NCBI GenBank assembly: GCA_035649635.1
Contig: DASRJE010000224.1
Span: forward strand, 1-64,000
Direction of reading: 5' to 3'
DNA: 64,000 nt
DNA from: Gp6-AA40 sp035649635
Lineage (GTDB): Bacteria; Acidobacteriota; Vicinamibacteria; Vicinamibacterales; UBA2999
Shown here one piece after another: positions 45,401 through 52,138 of this stretch. A program made the translations under genes and the position numbers. The notes under the pieces were generated by a model, which was not told the origin of the DNA, searched no databases, and was given only the letters and a program-made list of their open reading frames with translations. Each line of letters opens with the position of its first letter. The stretch's first letter is position 1.

Positions 45401-47776
45401 ATCCGCAAAGCGCACGGTCGATCGAAGCTGCGCGCTCCAATACTCGGGGCTCGTCACCGCGCTTCCAGCCCAGTCGCCGGTCAGCGTCGCCGCAAACGGA
45501 ATCGACGGCGACGACAACCGCACACGTGCAACCAGATCCTCGAACTCGCGCAAGATGGGGTCCATCATCGACGAGTGGAACGCGTGAGACGTGTGCAGCC
45601 GGCGGGCCGCCACCGACTCCTTCGTCAGTGCCGCCTCGACGCGATCGATCTCGATATCGGGGCCTGAGAGGACGGAATACCCCGGCGCATTGATCGCGGC
45701 GAGCGACACTCCGCCGCCCACGAAGCGTTCGAGGTGCGCCGACGGCGCCATCACCGCCAGCATCGATCCACGCGGCAGCGCCGAGATCAGCCCGCCTCTC
45801 CGGGCAATCAGCGTCAACGCGTCGTCGAGCGACATCACACCCGCCAGCGTGGCGGCGACATACTCCCCGACGCTGTGGCCGATCATCGCGGCCGGCTGAA
45901 TGCCCCACGACCGCCACAATTCGGCCAACGCGTACCCCACAGTGAAGAGCGCTGGCTGTGCCCACCGCGTGTCCTTCAACTCCTCCGCCGCGCGCGCACG
46001 CCGACGGGCGGACGGGAAGAGCAGCGTCCGCAGATCGGCACCCAATGGCTTCTTGAGCGCGCGGGCGCAGGTGTCGATGGCGCGGCGGACGACGGGCTCG
46101 GTCCGGTAGAGGCCGGCGGCCATGCCTGGGTACTGCGATCCCTGGCCGGGAAACATGAACACGACCGGACGCTCGGCTGCCGCCGCGATCGCAGGCAGGC
46201 GTCCCGGTTCGATCAGCGCGTCGATCACGCTCGCGCGATCCTCGCTGCACGCCACCATCACGCGACGATGCGCAAACGCGCGGCGACCGACCTGCATCGT
46301 GAACGCCACATCGGCCAGATCGAGTTCGGGGTGCGACTGCAGATGCAGTCCCAGTCGCGTCGTCGCAAGTTCGAGCGCTGCCTCGCTGCGCGCCGAGAGC
46401 ACGAACAGCTGATGCGACCGCTTCGCGTCCGGCACGGCACGCGCCGGGGCTTCTTCCATCACGACGTGCGCGTTGGTGCCACCGACCCCGAACGAGCTGA
46501 CACCAGCGCGGCGCGGGGTGCCGTTTCGCTCCCACGGCTGCAATCGCGTGGTCACGTAGAACGGTCCGGAAGCAAAATCGATCGCCGGGTTCGGGCTCGT
46601 GTAATGCACTGTTGGCGGGATTGCGCCCTTCTCCAGCATGAGCGCGGTCTTGATCAAGCCCGCAACACCCGCGGCACATGAGAGATGTCCGAAGTTCGAC
46701 TTCACCGATCCGATCGCGCAGAAGCCTCGCCGGGTGGTGCCCGCTTTGAAGACGTCGTTCAGTGCGGCCACTTCGATCGGGTCGCCGAGAATGGTGCCCG
46801 TGCCATGCGCCTCGACGTAGGTGATCGACTCGACTGGTACGTTCGCCATCGCGTGCGCCGCGCGGATGGCGGCCGCCTGGCCCCGGAAACTCGGCGCGGT
46901 GTAGCCGACCTTGTCGTTGCCGTCGTTGTTGAGCCCGGTGCCGAGAATCACGGCACGCACGTTGTCACCATCGGCGAGCGCGTCGTTCAGACGCTTCAAC
47001 ACGACGAGCCCCACACCGCTCCCGACGATCGTGCCCTGCGCGTTGGCGTCGAACGGGCGGCAGTGGCCATCGGGCGAGAGAATCGAGCCGGCTGTGTAGA
47101 AGTACCCGCCGCGCTGGGGTACGCGCACGGTGACGCCGCCGGCGAGCGCCATATCGCAGCGCCCGACGTGCAGGCTCTCGCAGGCCAGCGACACCGCGAC
47201 CAGCGACGTCGAGCAAGTGGTCTGGACCACGATGCTCGGGCCGCGCAGGTTCAACCGATACGATGCCTGCGTGCAGAGATGGTCCTTATCGTTGGTCACC
47301 ATCAACTGCATGCCGTCGATGTACTGAAGGGCCGCAGGATTCAGATGGAGCTGATACAGATACGTGCTCAGCTCGCAGCCACCAAACAGACCGATCGCGC
47401 CGGGAAAGCCGGCTGGATCGTAGCCCGCATCCTCGAGCGCCTCCCAGCAGCTCTCGAGAAACAGGCGATGCTGCGGATCGGTGAGCGACGCGTCTCGGGC
47501 AGAGAAGCCGAAAAACTCCGCGTCGAATTCATCGATGTTGTCGAGCACCGGCGACGCGTTCACATATCCGGGCAGACGCGAGATGGTGTCCGGGACGCCG
47601 GCGGCACGCATGTCGTCCTGACTGAGTATCGCAATCGACTCGCGGCCGTCGGCGAGGTTGTGCCAATACGAATCGAGATCCGGCGCACCCGGGAAGCGCC
47701 CGCGCATGCCGATGATGGCGATTGGTTCGAATGGCGGCCAGTAACCGTGCCGGTGTCCGTTCCCGTTCGAGCTCAT
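42425..47776 (-). CDS. Single-module type I polyketide synthase KS-AT-KR-ACP-methyltransferase
   Basis: The 1783-residue enzyme has, in order: ketosynthase (about 17-440, Cys188 in QTTCSTS, His324 in EAHGTGT, His364 in NFGHL); acyltransferase (about 537-850, Ser635 in GHSVGE, HAFH at 731-734, the malonyl-CoA signature); ketoreductase (about 930-1400, VTGGLGHMG near 1154, SSIS and AYSGAN catalytic Ser/Tyr/Asn); acyl carrier protein (about 1420-1490, phosphopantetheine Ser in DLGGHSLLAV); and a C-terminal SAM methyltransferase (about 1560-1783, LDVGCGRGG and TNIESSHTYPN). The methyltransferase resembles phthiotriolone/fatty-acid O-methyltransferases in FLNYGYVPL and IESSHTYPN. No DH, ER, TE or reductase domain is present. 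It makes at least a beta-hydroxy acyl chain; starter and number of rounds are unknown. Its ATG overlaps the upstream helical/Ig gene by 4 bp. Confidence 0.9.
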   Translation of the reverse strand: MSSNGNGHRHGYWPPFEPIAIIGMRGRFPGAPDLDSYWHNLADGRESIAILSQDDMRAAGVPDTISRLPGYVNASPVLDNIDEFDAEFFGFSARDASLTDPQHRLFLESCWEALEDAGYDPAGFPGAIGLFGGCELSTYLYQLHLNPAALQYIDGMQLMVTNDKDHLCTQASYRLNLRGPSIVVQTTCSTSLVAVSLACESLHVGRCDMALAGGVTVRVPQRGGYFYTAGSILSPDGHCRPFDANAQGTIVGSGVGLVVLKRLNDALADGDNVRAVILGTGLNNDGNDKVGYTAPSFRGQAAAIRAAHAMANVPVESITYVEAHGTGTILGDPIEVAALNDVFKAGTTRRGFCAIGSVKSNFGHLSCAAGVAGLIKTALMLEKGAIPPTVHYTSPNPAIDFASGPFYVTTRLQPWERNGTPRRAGVSSFGVGGTNAHVVMEEAPARAVPDAKRSHQLFVLSARSEAALELATTRLGLHLQSHPELDLADVAFTMQVGRRAFAHRRVMVACSEDRASVIDALIEPGRLPAIAAAAERPVVFMFPGQGSQYPGMAAGLYRTEPVVRRAIDTCARALKKPLGADLRTLLFPSARRRARAAEELKDTRWAQPALFTVGYALAELWRSWGIQPAAMIGHSVGEYVAATLAGVMSLDDALTLIARRGGLISALPRGSMLAVMAPSAHLERFVGGGVSLAAINAPGYSVLSGPDIEIDRVEAALTKESVAARRLHTSHAFHSSMMDPILREFEDLVARVRLSSPSIPFAATLTGDWAGSAVTSPEYWSAQLRSTVRFADAVRTVAAGKGPIGKHPAFLEVGPGNTLVTFAGEVARNGGPPGACVTSLPGPNDRRPDTEVMLSSLGQLWAHGAAVDWHGFHRWEKRARVSLPTYPFERRSYWIGAKPGQPAAGATHEPRDTSAWFHVPKWREIAPVTADTRALSGRRVLVFDEETGVGAMVVDRLRAVGAHAIVVRRASSFDRVDDSHYHLDSAQPQGFKQLAQKVCAHENRLAGVIDCWSAEPPGTTDLDAAGVVTLLGPMRLAHALSAQPTVRPLPMMLVARGTGRVDPGDAIDPPRALGAGSAKVLPQEHPGLRVAHVDVDDDPRTADLLLAELVAGTPEPVVALRRGRRWVETYDPMLIRDVSTPEGLPERPVVMVTGGLGHMGLHLSEGLFARVGARLALVGRTAVPVPDEWQARSEDPTVKPELRSVLERLAKLRAERDDVLVLNADLNDARQVDTAVDAAMARFGRIDLVIHGAARIDAAAFASAAETGADVMEAQFSPKLRGLMYLMNAFRGREPRRWVLHSSISTVLGGLGLAAYSGANAVLDAIAVAGGERWLSIDWDLWDNAAEAQAAGMPVAIHPPEGIDALLRLLSVNVGARALVVVNDLAARLKAWVRYADKGSGKGPGVERHPRPNLTTAYVDPRTPTERELADIWGAQLAIASIGIHDRFFDLGGHSLLAVQVASEIRDRFQIEMPVLKLFQAPTIAELAVLVDKAQTSAAVDEPPAGLPFAPAESPAPVPTLLEGDAPATAAKAGYRDFYDDVTRRLERAGVGEASFFLNYGYVPLNGDPGEAPFEVPAGVFNPSSVRLAFELIGPTDLNDRRVLDVGCGRGGTVALIADHYEAHVTGVDLSPEAIAFCRRTHRHPLVRFEVGDAEHLPIDDRSMDIVTNIESSHTYPNLRAFYAQVARVLKSGGVFLYTDLLPVPRWAEVRALLGPLGLEILVERQITPNVLSSCDEVAATRAQAFGGGSPMIDNFLAVPGSMVYEQMRSGAWDYRILRARRV

Positions 47777-48708
47777 GACGTCGTTCCGCGATCGACTGCG
47801 GCGCCAGGAGCGGACGCGAGTGCGCGAATTCGCATCGGCAAATCCAATTGCGGCTCGCCATGGCGGAGGACGTACACCGCACCGACGTAGTCGGCGCCCG
47901 GCTCGTAGACTGTGGGGTCGAGCATCAGCGACAGACGCACGCTTCGCTCTTGATTGGGATCGAGCATCAGCGCGTCCGGATCGACAACGATCTTCGGAGC
48001 GAACGCCGGCCCCACTCCGTCAGCGCGCCTGACGTCGCTCACCATGCAGCGGATGGCCGCCGGATCCGCCCTTGTGTTCTCGAGCGCGATCTCAGCGGTC
48101 GCGGAGGCACCGGGCGGTGCCGCGAGTTGTACGACCGACGATGGAGGTTCGTCTGCCGCGACTCCGGCCAACACGCTGCGCAGATACTCCTCCTCCGCTG
48201 TGGTGCTGATATCGGTGAGACCGCCAAGAACGTCGAAATAGAGCCGCCCGAGCGCGCGCACCTGTTCGCTGGTGCGACGGTTGTATTCGTCGACGATCGT
48301 GGTCGGCGACTGCTCGGTGCCCGCGGTGAGCGAATCGAGCCCGCGCTGATACCACTGCAAGCTGTGTCGGTGCTGCTCCGCTGCGTACTCGGTCAGTCGT
48401 CGAAACCAGCTGTACGGATCGAGCGCGTCGTACGCCGGCGGGGGCTGGGTCGCGCCTGTCGCAATCTGCACGAGCCCGGCGAGGAATCGTGCGCTCAATT
48501 CGTTGAGTCGATCGCCATAGCTGCGGCCGCGCTGCTCGGAAAAAGCAGACAAGGCATCACGCATCGTCGTCGGCGAGAGCTCTCCGCGAGACACACGTTG
48601 CAGGACGAGATAGTAGAGACCCTGCGTTCTTGCAGACTGCTGAGCGGCTCGCAGGTAGTACTGCGCGTAAGAAGCAGACCACTCCGCTGATCCGCTCGAG
48701 TCGATCAT
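47773..48708 (-). CDS. Unknown protein with two helical modules and an Ig-like domain (A), coupled to the PKS
   Basis: I do not recognise a named family. The 311-residue protein has an N-terminal helical module (LVLQRVSRGELSPTTMRDAL, ...LNELSARFLAGLVQIATG), a second one (WFRRLTEYAAEQHRHSLQWY...GRLYFDVLGGLTDI), then a C-terminal beta domain (EIALENTRADPAAIRC ... LSLMLDPTVYEPGADYVGAV) like NPCBM/COG1470-type Ig folds. No signal peptide or membrane helix is seen, so it is cytosolic or exported by an unusual route. Protein E (51083-52138) is a clear paralogue. The ATG has GGAGA upstream, and the stop overlaps the PKS start (ATGA), so this protein and the PKS are made together. Confidence 0.75.
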   Translation of the reverse strand: MIDSSGSAEWSASYAQYYLRAAQQSARTQGLYYLVLQRVSRGELSPTTMRDALSAFSEQRGRSYGDRLNELSARFLAGLVQIATGATQPPPAYDALDPYSWFRRLTEYAAEQHRHSLQWYQRGLDSLTAGTEQSPTTIVDEYNRRTSEQVRALGRLYFDVLGGLTDISTTAEEEYLRSVLAGVAADEPPSSVVQLAAPPGASATAEIALENTRADPAAIRCMVSDVRRADGVGPAFAPKIVVDPDALMLDPNQERSVRLSLMLDPTVYEPGADYVGAVYVLRHGEPQLDLPMRIRALASAPGAAVDRGTTS

Positions 48709-48751
48709 CCCGTTCTCCGTTTGGAAGCGCAGATCAGGATATACAGAAACC

Positions 48752-48771
48752 GTTCGCGTGCAGACGCGAAC
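48752..48771. promoter_or_regulatory. 20-bp perfect inverted repeat, candidate operator of the PKS locus
   Basis: GTTCGCG-TGCAGA-CGCGAAC forms two perfect 7-bp arms with a 6-bp spacer, centred 53 bp from the start of gene A and about 190 bp from gene B. Its dyad and size fit a dimeric helix-turn-helix regulator such as a TetR/LacI-type protein. No regulator gene is adjacent, so any regulator would act from elsewhere. Confidence 0.5.
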
Positions 48772-48828
48772 CTCTTGTTGAGCTTTTATGATTTACATTT
48801 CGTACACCAAGCGCGCCTGTGCGACTCG

Positions 48829-48834
48829 TATAAT
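48829..48834 (+). promoter_or_regulatory. Perfect TATAAT -10 element upstream of gene B
   Basis: The divergent 241-bp gap (48709-48949) is more AT-rich than its surroundings. TATAAT at 48829-48834 is an exact sigma70 -10, but no good -35 lies 16-18 bases upstream (ACCAAG/CACCAA), so an activator or extended promoter would be needed. The leader to gene B would be about 110 nt. Confidence 0.45.
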
Positions 48835-48949
48835 CTCGATGAACTTTCACGAGAAACTAGCTCTTCTGTACTGCATGTCGCGCGCGTCGTCGATCACCGA
48901 AACGCAAGACCGGTAATCACGATCGTGTCGCGATCGTCGGGAGGTCTTC

Positions 48950-49486
48950 ATGCCAGGTGGTAAAGGTGGTGGCTCGAGCACGGTCACTGTCAACAACGGT
49001 CCTGTCACGGTCGACGCCGACAGCACCGTCGAGATCAAGGGACTCGACGACATCAAGCTCACCTTGCAGCCGACCCCGTTGAAGACGGAGTCGAAGCAGG
49101 AGCTCGTGCTTCCGCAGCCGTTCAAGACGGAAAGCAAGCTCGACACGAAGTCCGACGTCACCAGCGACAGCAAGAGCGCGATGGTTGTCGATCTCAAGCC
49201 GGTCGCGCTCGACGTCTGCCTGAACACCAGCTCGAAGCTGCCGCAGGGACAGATCTGTCAGCCGTTCTCGTACCACGTCGGGTTCACAATGTTCGGGATG
49301 GAATATTTCGGGGTGACCTTCGGCGGCGAGTCGCGAACCATCATGCAGGATCTGCCGAAGAAACCGGCTGTCGACTGGCCCGCGCAGCAGAACACCTCCC
49401 ATCAGCCGCCGCATGCCACAGCACCCGCACGTGATCAGTCGTTCCACGCCCCAGGTGACCGGGGACTGCGAGTGCGCGTCAAGTAG
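48950..49486 (+). CDS. Unknown Gly/Lys-rich beta protein (B) of the PKS locus
   Basis: The 178-residue protein has no recognised family. It opens with a glycine-rich MPGGKGGGSSTVTVNNGPVT, a probable beta-helix-like stretch with alternating hydrophobics, then a repetitive charged segment with KTESK at residues 45-49 and 59-63 and KSDVTSDSKS. A C-terminal half (VALDVCLNTSSKLPQGQICQ ... YHVGFTMFGMEYFGVTF) contains two cysteines and looks like a compact beta domain. The tail is rich in P, H and Q and may be disordered. A GGGAGG site lies 5 bases before the ATG. It is the first gene of the plus-strand unit. Confidence 0.7.
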   Translation: MPGGKGGGSSTVTVNNGPVTVDADSTVEIKGLDDIKLTLQPTPLKTESKQELVLPQPFKTESKLDTKSDVTSDSKSAMVVDLKPVALDVCLNTSSKLPQGQICQPFSYHVGFTMFGMEYFGVTFGGESRTIMQDLPKKPAVDWPAQQNTSHQPPHATAPARDQSFHAPGDRGLRVRVK

Positions 49487-49495
49487 GAGGCCGTG

Positions 49496-50287
49496 ATGGC
49501 GCCGCCACCGGAACGCAAGGGATCGCTGCTGTCCGACACCGAGGGGCCGCTCATCCTGATCGGTCCCCCACGCGGGGTGCGCGGCGAATTCCGCGTCCAG
49601 AATTCGACCGAGCGCAAGATCATCGTCCGCCAGCCGCTGCTGAAGCGCACCGCAGCGACTGGCGGCACGAAGGGCACTAAAGCCCCGAAAGCCGCGGTGC
49701 TTCCCGGCGATGTGCTCGCCCTCCGACGCATCGTCGTTCGCGCCGGGCAGTCGCGCCCCGTGCCGATCGCGCTGACACTCGATCCCACGACGCCGCCGGG
49801 CACCTACGAGGCCCAGCTCGATGTCGACGGCGAACAGCGCGCCGTGGTGCTGCACGTCACCGAGGACGTTTCGTTTTCGATCGAGCCGGCCGAACTCGTC
49901 CTCCCGAATCGGCCTGGCGAGAAGATCAAAAGGCAGGTCGTGTTCTCGAACGTCGGAAACGTCCCCCTCTCCGTGCGGACGATCGGCACGGTCGTCCTGG
50001 ACGAAGAGCTCGCGCACTGCCGTGCTCTGCGAAGTGCTCTCGACGATGTTGGAGACTCGATGAAGAACCTCGATGACTTCCTCGTCGCACTGGGCAAGCG
50101 GTACAAAGCGATCTACGCCACGCTCGTCTTGAAGGTGCAGAATGAAAAGCTCACCGTCGCTCCTGGCGAGACGCGACCGGTCGATTTGACCATCACCCTT
50201 CCCGAGAAAATGGAGTCGCGGTCGCGCTACACGGGATACGCCGCGATCTCGACCGGCACGCTGACGTTTACCATCGTGCCGGATTGA
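49496..50287 (+). CDS. Unknown protein with two Ig-like domains (C) of the PKS locus
   Basis: The 263-residue protein has two beta-sandwich domains. Domain 1 contains GPPRGVRGEFRVQNSTERKI and LTLDPTTPPGTYEAQLDVDG; domain 2 contains FSIEPAELVLPNRPGEKIKR and KLTVAPGETRPVDLTITLPE with a helical insert (CRALRSALDDVGDSMKNLDD). The ENT/QNST plus LDPTxxxPGxY pattern recurs in proteins A and E, so all belong to one Ig-like family. The frame opens at GTG 49493, but the ATG at 49496 sits at the better distance from TAGGAGG. It is 9 bp after gene B. No secretion signal. Confidence 0.72.
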   Translation: MAPPPERKGSLLSDTEGPLILIGPPRGVRGEFRVQNSTERKIIVRQPLLKRTAATGGTKGTKAPKAAVLPGDVLALRRIVVRAGQSRPVPIALTLDPTTPPGTYEAQLDVDGEQRAVVLHVTEDVSFSIEPAELVLPNRPGEKIKRQVVFSNVGNVPLSVRTIGTVVLDEELAHCRALRSALDDVGDSMKNLDDFLVALGKRYKAIYATLVLKVQNEKLTVAPGETRPVDLTITLPEKMESRSRYTGYAAISTGTLTFTIVPD

Positions 50288-50322
50288 TCTCTGATTCCTG
50301 TTCGTTTCGATGAGGAGGCCGC

Positions 50323-51060
50323 ATGTACGCCGCGTATGACGATTACTCACGGTCGCGTTCCGATCGCGGTCCGGCCATTTATTACGGGTACTGCGGCCGA
50401 ACGGGTCGCTACCGGATGATGGACTTACCCGAGTACCTGTCCAACGTGCAGCAGGGCATGTCGCGCTGGATGTCGGACACGCAGACGATGTATCAGGACG
50501 TTGCCCGCGGCTACTATGGGCGCGGCCAGGGTGACGTGCGTACGCGCACCCGCCACGACGATGGCTGCGGCTGCCGCGACTGCCGGCACGACGACTGCCA
50601 CTGCGAGTGCTGCGTGTGCGACGCCGACGTGCTGGTGCACGCGCGCTGCGGCGAGCTGCGCCGGATTCCGGTCACCTTCGAGAACGACACGCGCCGTGAG
50701 CGGCAGGTCAAGCTGGAACTCGACAAGTTCATGACGTCGGGAGGGCGCGATCTGGGCTGGCCCGCGCAGTTGTCCGAATCGGAGTTCACGCTGCGCGCCT
50801 GCGATGATCACACAGTAATCGTGTCAGTGCAGGTCCGTTGCGAGCCCGCCGATACTCCCGGCACTACCGACACCAAGTCAAATACACAGACGGGAGCCGC
50901 AGCCAACACACGCACCGGCAGCGTGGATCGCTGTGAGGTGGCATACGCGAAACTGCGCGCAGACGGATGCCTGATCCGGCCGGCCGTGATAGCGGTGGCG
51001 GTCCTTCCCGACGACTGCGACGCCTATCGACGCCCCTGCAGCTGCGGTTGCTGCCACTGA
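50323..51060 (+). CDS. Unknown cysteine-cluster protein with Ig-like segments (D) of the PKS locus
   Basis: The 245-residue protein is unassigned. Residues 1-30 are rich in Tyr, Arg and Gly; 34-62 form an amphipathic helix (LPEYLSNVQQGMSRWMSDTQ). Nine cysteines fall between 82 and 109 (CGCRDCRHDDCHCECCVC) with histidines, and five more residues CSCGCCH close the protein, both metallothionein-like. Between them is a beta segment (IPVTFENDTRRERQVKLELD ... FTLRACDDHTVIVSVQV ... LIRPAVIAVAVLP) that follows the Ig-like pattern of A, C and E. Metal binding or interchain disulfides are likely. A GAGGAGG site precedes the ATG. Confidence 0.72.
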   Translation: MYAAYDDYSRSRSDRGPAIYYGYCGRTGRYRMMDLPEYLSNVQQGMSRWMSDTQTMYQDVARGYYGRGQGDVRTRTRHDDGCGCRDCRHDDCHCECCVCDADVLVHARCGELRRIPVTFENDTRRERQVKLELDKFMTSGGRDLGWPAQLSESEFTLRACDDHTVIVSVQVRCEPADTPGTTDTKSNTQTGAAANTRTGSVDRCEVAYAKLRADGCLIRPAVIAVAVLPDDCDAYRRPCSCGCCH

Positions 51061-51082
51061 TGCGGCCTCGGCGAGCCAACAC

Positions 51083-52138
51083 GTGAGCCAACCATCGGAC
51101 TGGGGTCTTCGCTTTCAAGAGCTGGCGGCGGAGGCAGGGCAGTTGTATGCCCGCACCCTCCGCCGCTACAACGAGGTGCTGGCTCGGGTGGCCCGTGGCG
51201 AACTGCAGCCAGACGATGTGCAGCGGCAGTTTCGCGAGTACCTGGAGGAACGAGCCACGGTCTCCACGCGCGAGCTCGTCGAGCTGAGCGTCGGCTTGCT
51301 GGCGGGTCTGCTCCATGTGGAAGCACGCTATCGGGATGGCCTCCTCGACGGCCTGTTGCCAGCGCAGGGACCGCCACCGCCTCCCCCGTCGCCATCGAGC
51401 ATCGACCTCACGAACTGGTTCCAGACTCTCGCTACCTACGCCGCCGAGCAAAGCTCGCGCAGCATGGCGCGTCACCAGCAGCTCGTCGATCGCGTCGCGG
51501 CGGGAGAGATATCGCCCGCCCTTGTGCAGGAACAAGGCCGGCGGTTTCTCGAGGAGCACGCACCCGAATTCCTCGGCGATGTCATGACCCTCGGGCTGAC
51601 GTTCGTGTCACAACTGCAGCAATCGTCGTCCGCGCTGTCCGACGGGCTGTACGATCGGGTGCTCGGTCCCGACATGGACCGAGCCACACGGCCGGAGCCG
51701 CCGATCTGCGTCGATTTGCGCGGGCCCTCTGGTTCGCTCCAGTCGGTCGGCGTGGTCGTCGAAAACACACGCCTGCAGTCGGCCGACGTGGTGTGCACCG
51801 CGTCGGAGTTCGCACCTCGTTCGGGAGGCCAGCGGTTCCGGCCGGCGCTCGAGATCGCCCCCTCGCGATTCAGGCTTGCACCCGGCGAACACCGCGACGT
51901 CGATATCCGCCTGCCGCTTGATCCTGCCCAGTTCGCCATGGGCACCGACTACGTGGCGACACTCTCGATCGAAGGGGCCGGCGAGCGGCCGTTGATCGTG
52001 CAACTGATCGCGCGCGCGGAGTCGCCGGCACCTTCCGCCAACGCGACGCCATCGGAGGTCGTCGCGCAACCAATCACCCGCCAGACGCCGCGGTCACGAT
52101 CCGCCAGCGCCGCACGAAAAGGTAAGACGCAACGTTAG
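51083..52138 (+). CDS. Unknown protein with two helical modules and an Ig-like domain (E), paralogue of A
   Basis: The 351-residue protein starts at a GTG and repeats the plan of protein A: helical module 1 (YNEVLARVARGELQPDDVQR ... ELSVGLLAGLLHVEARYRDG), a proline linker (PPPPPPSPSS), module 2 (WFQTLATYAAEQSSRSMARH ... MTLGLTFVSQLQQSSSAL), an Ig-like domain (GVVVENTRLQSADVVC ... IRLPLDPAQFAMGTDYVATL) and a basic, disordered tail. The two modules share RVARGELxP / RVAAGEISP, so they arose by internal duplication. It is the last gene of the plus-strand unit and its TAG overlaps the convergent hydrolase gene by 4 bp. Confidence 0.75.
   Translation: MSQPSDWGLRFQELAAEAGQLYARTLRRYNEVLARVARGELQPDDVQRQFREYLEERATVSTRELVELSVGLLAGLLHVEARYRDGLLDGLLPAQGPPPPPPSPSSIDLTNWFQTLATYAAEQSSRSMARHQQLVDRVAAGEISPALVQEQGRRFLEEHAPEFLGDVMTLGLTFVSQLQQSSSALSDGLYDRVLGPDMDRATRPEPPICVDLRGPSGSLQSVGVVVENTRLQSADVVCTASEFAPRSGGQRFRPALEIAPSRFRLAPGEHRDVDIRLPLDPAQFAMGTDYVATLSIEGAGERPLIVQLIARAESPAPSANATPSEVVAQPITRQTPRSRSASAARKGKTQR

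Noticed and set aside
48917..50350. 477-codon minus-strand frame opposite genes B and C
   Set aside because: Because B and C are unknown proteins I considered this frame seriously. B and C have good ribosome sites, short gaps and Ig-like similarity to A and E; the antisense frame has none of these.
50566..50625. Protein D as an ordinary zinc-finger regulator
   Set aside because: Cysteine spacing (CGC, CRDC, CHCECCVC) does not match known zinc fingers and no DNA-binding helix is visible.
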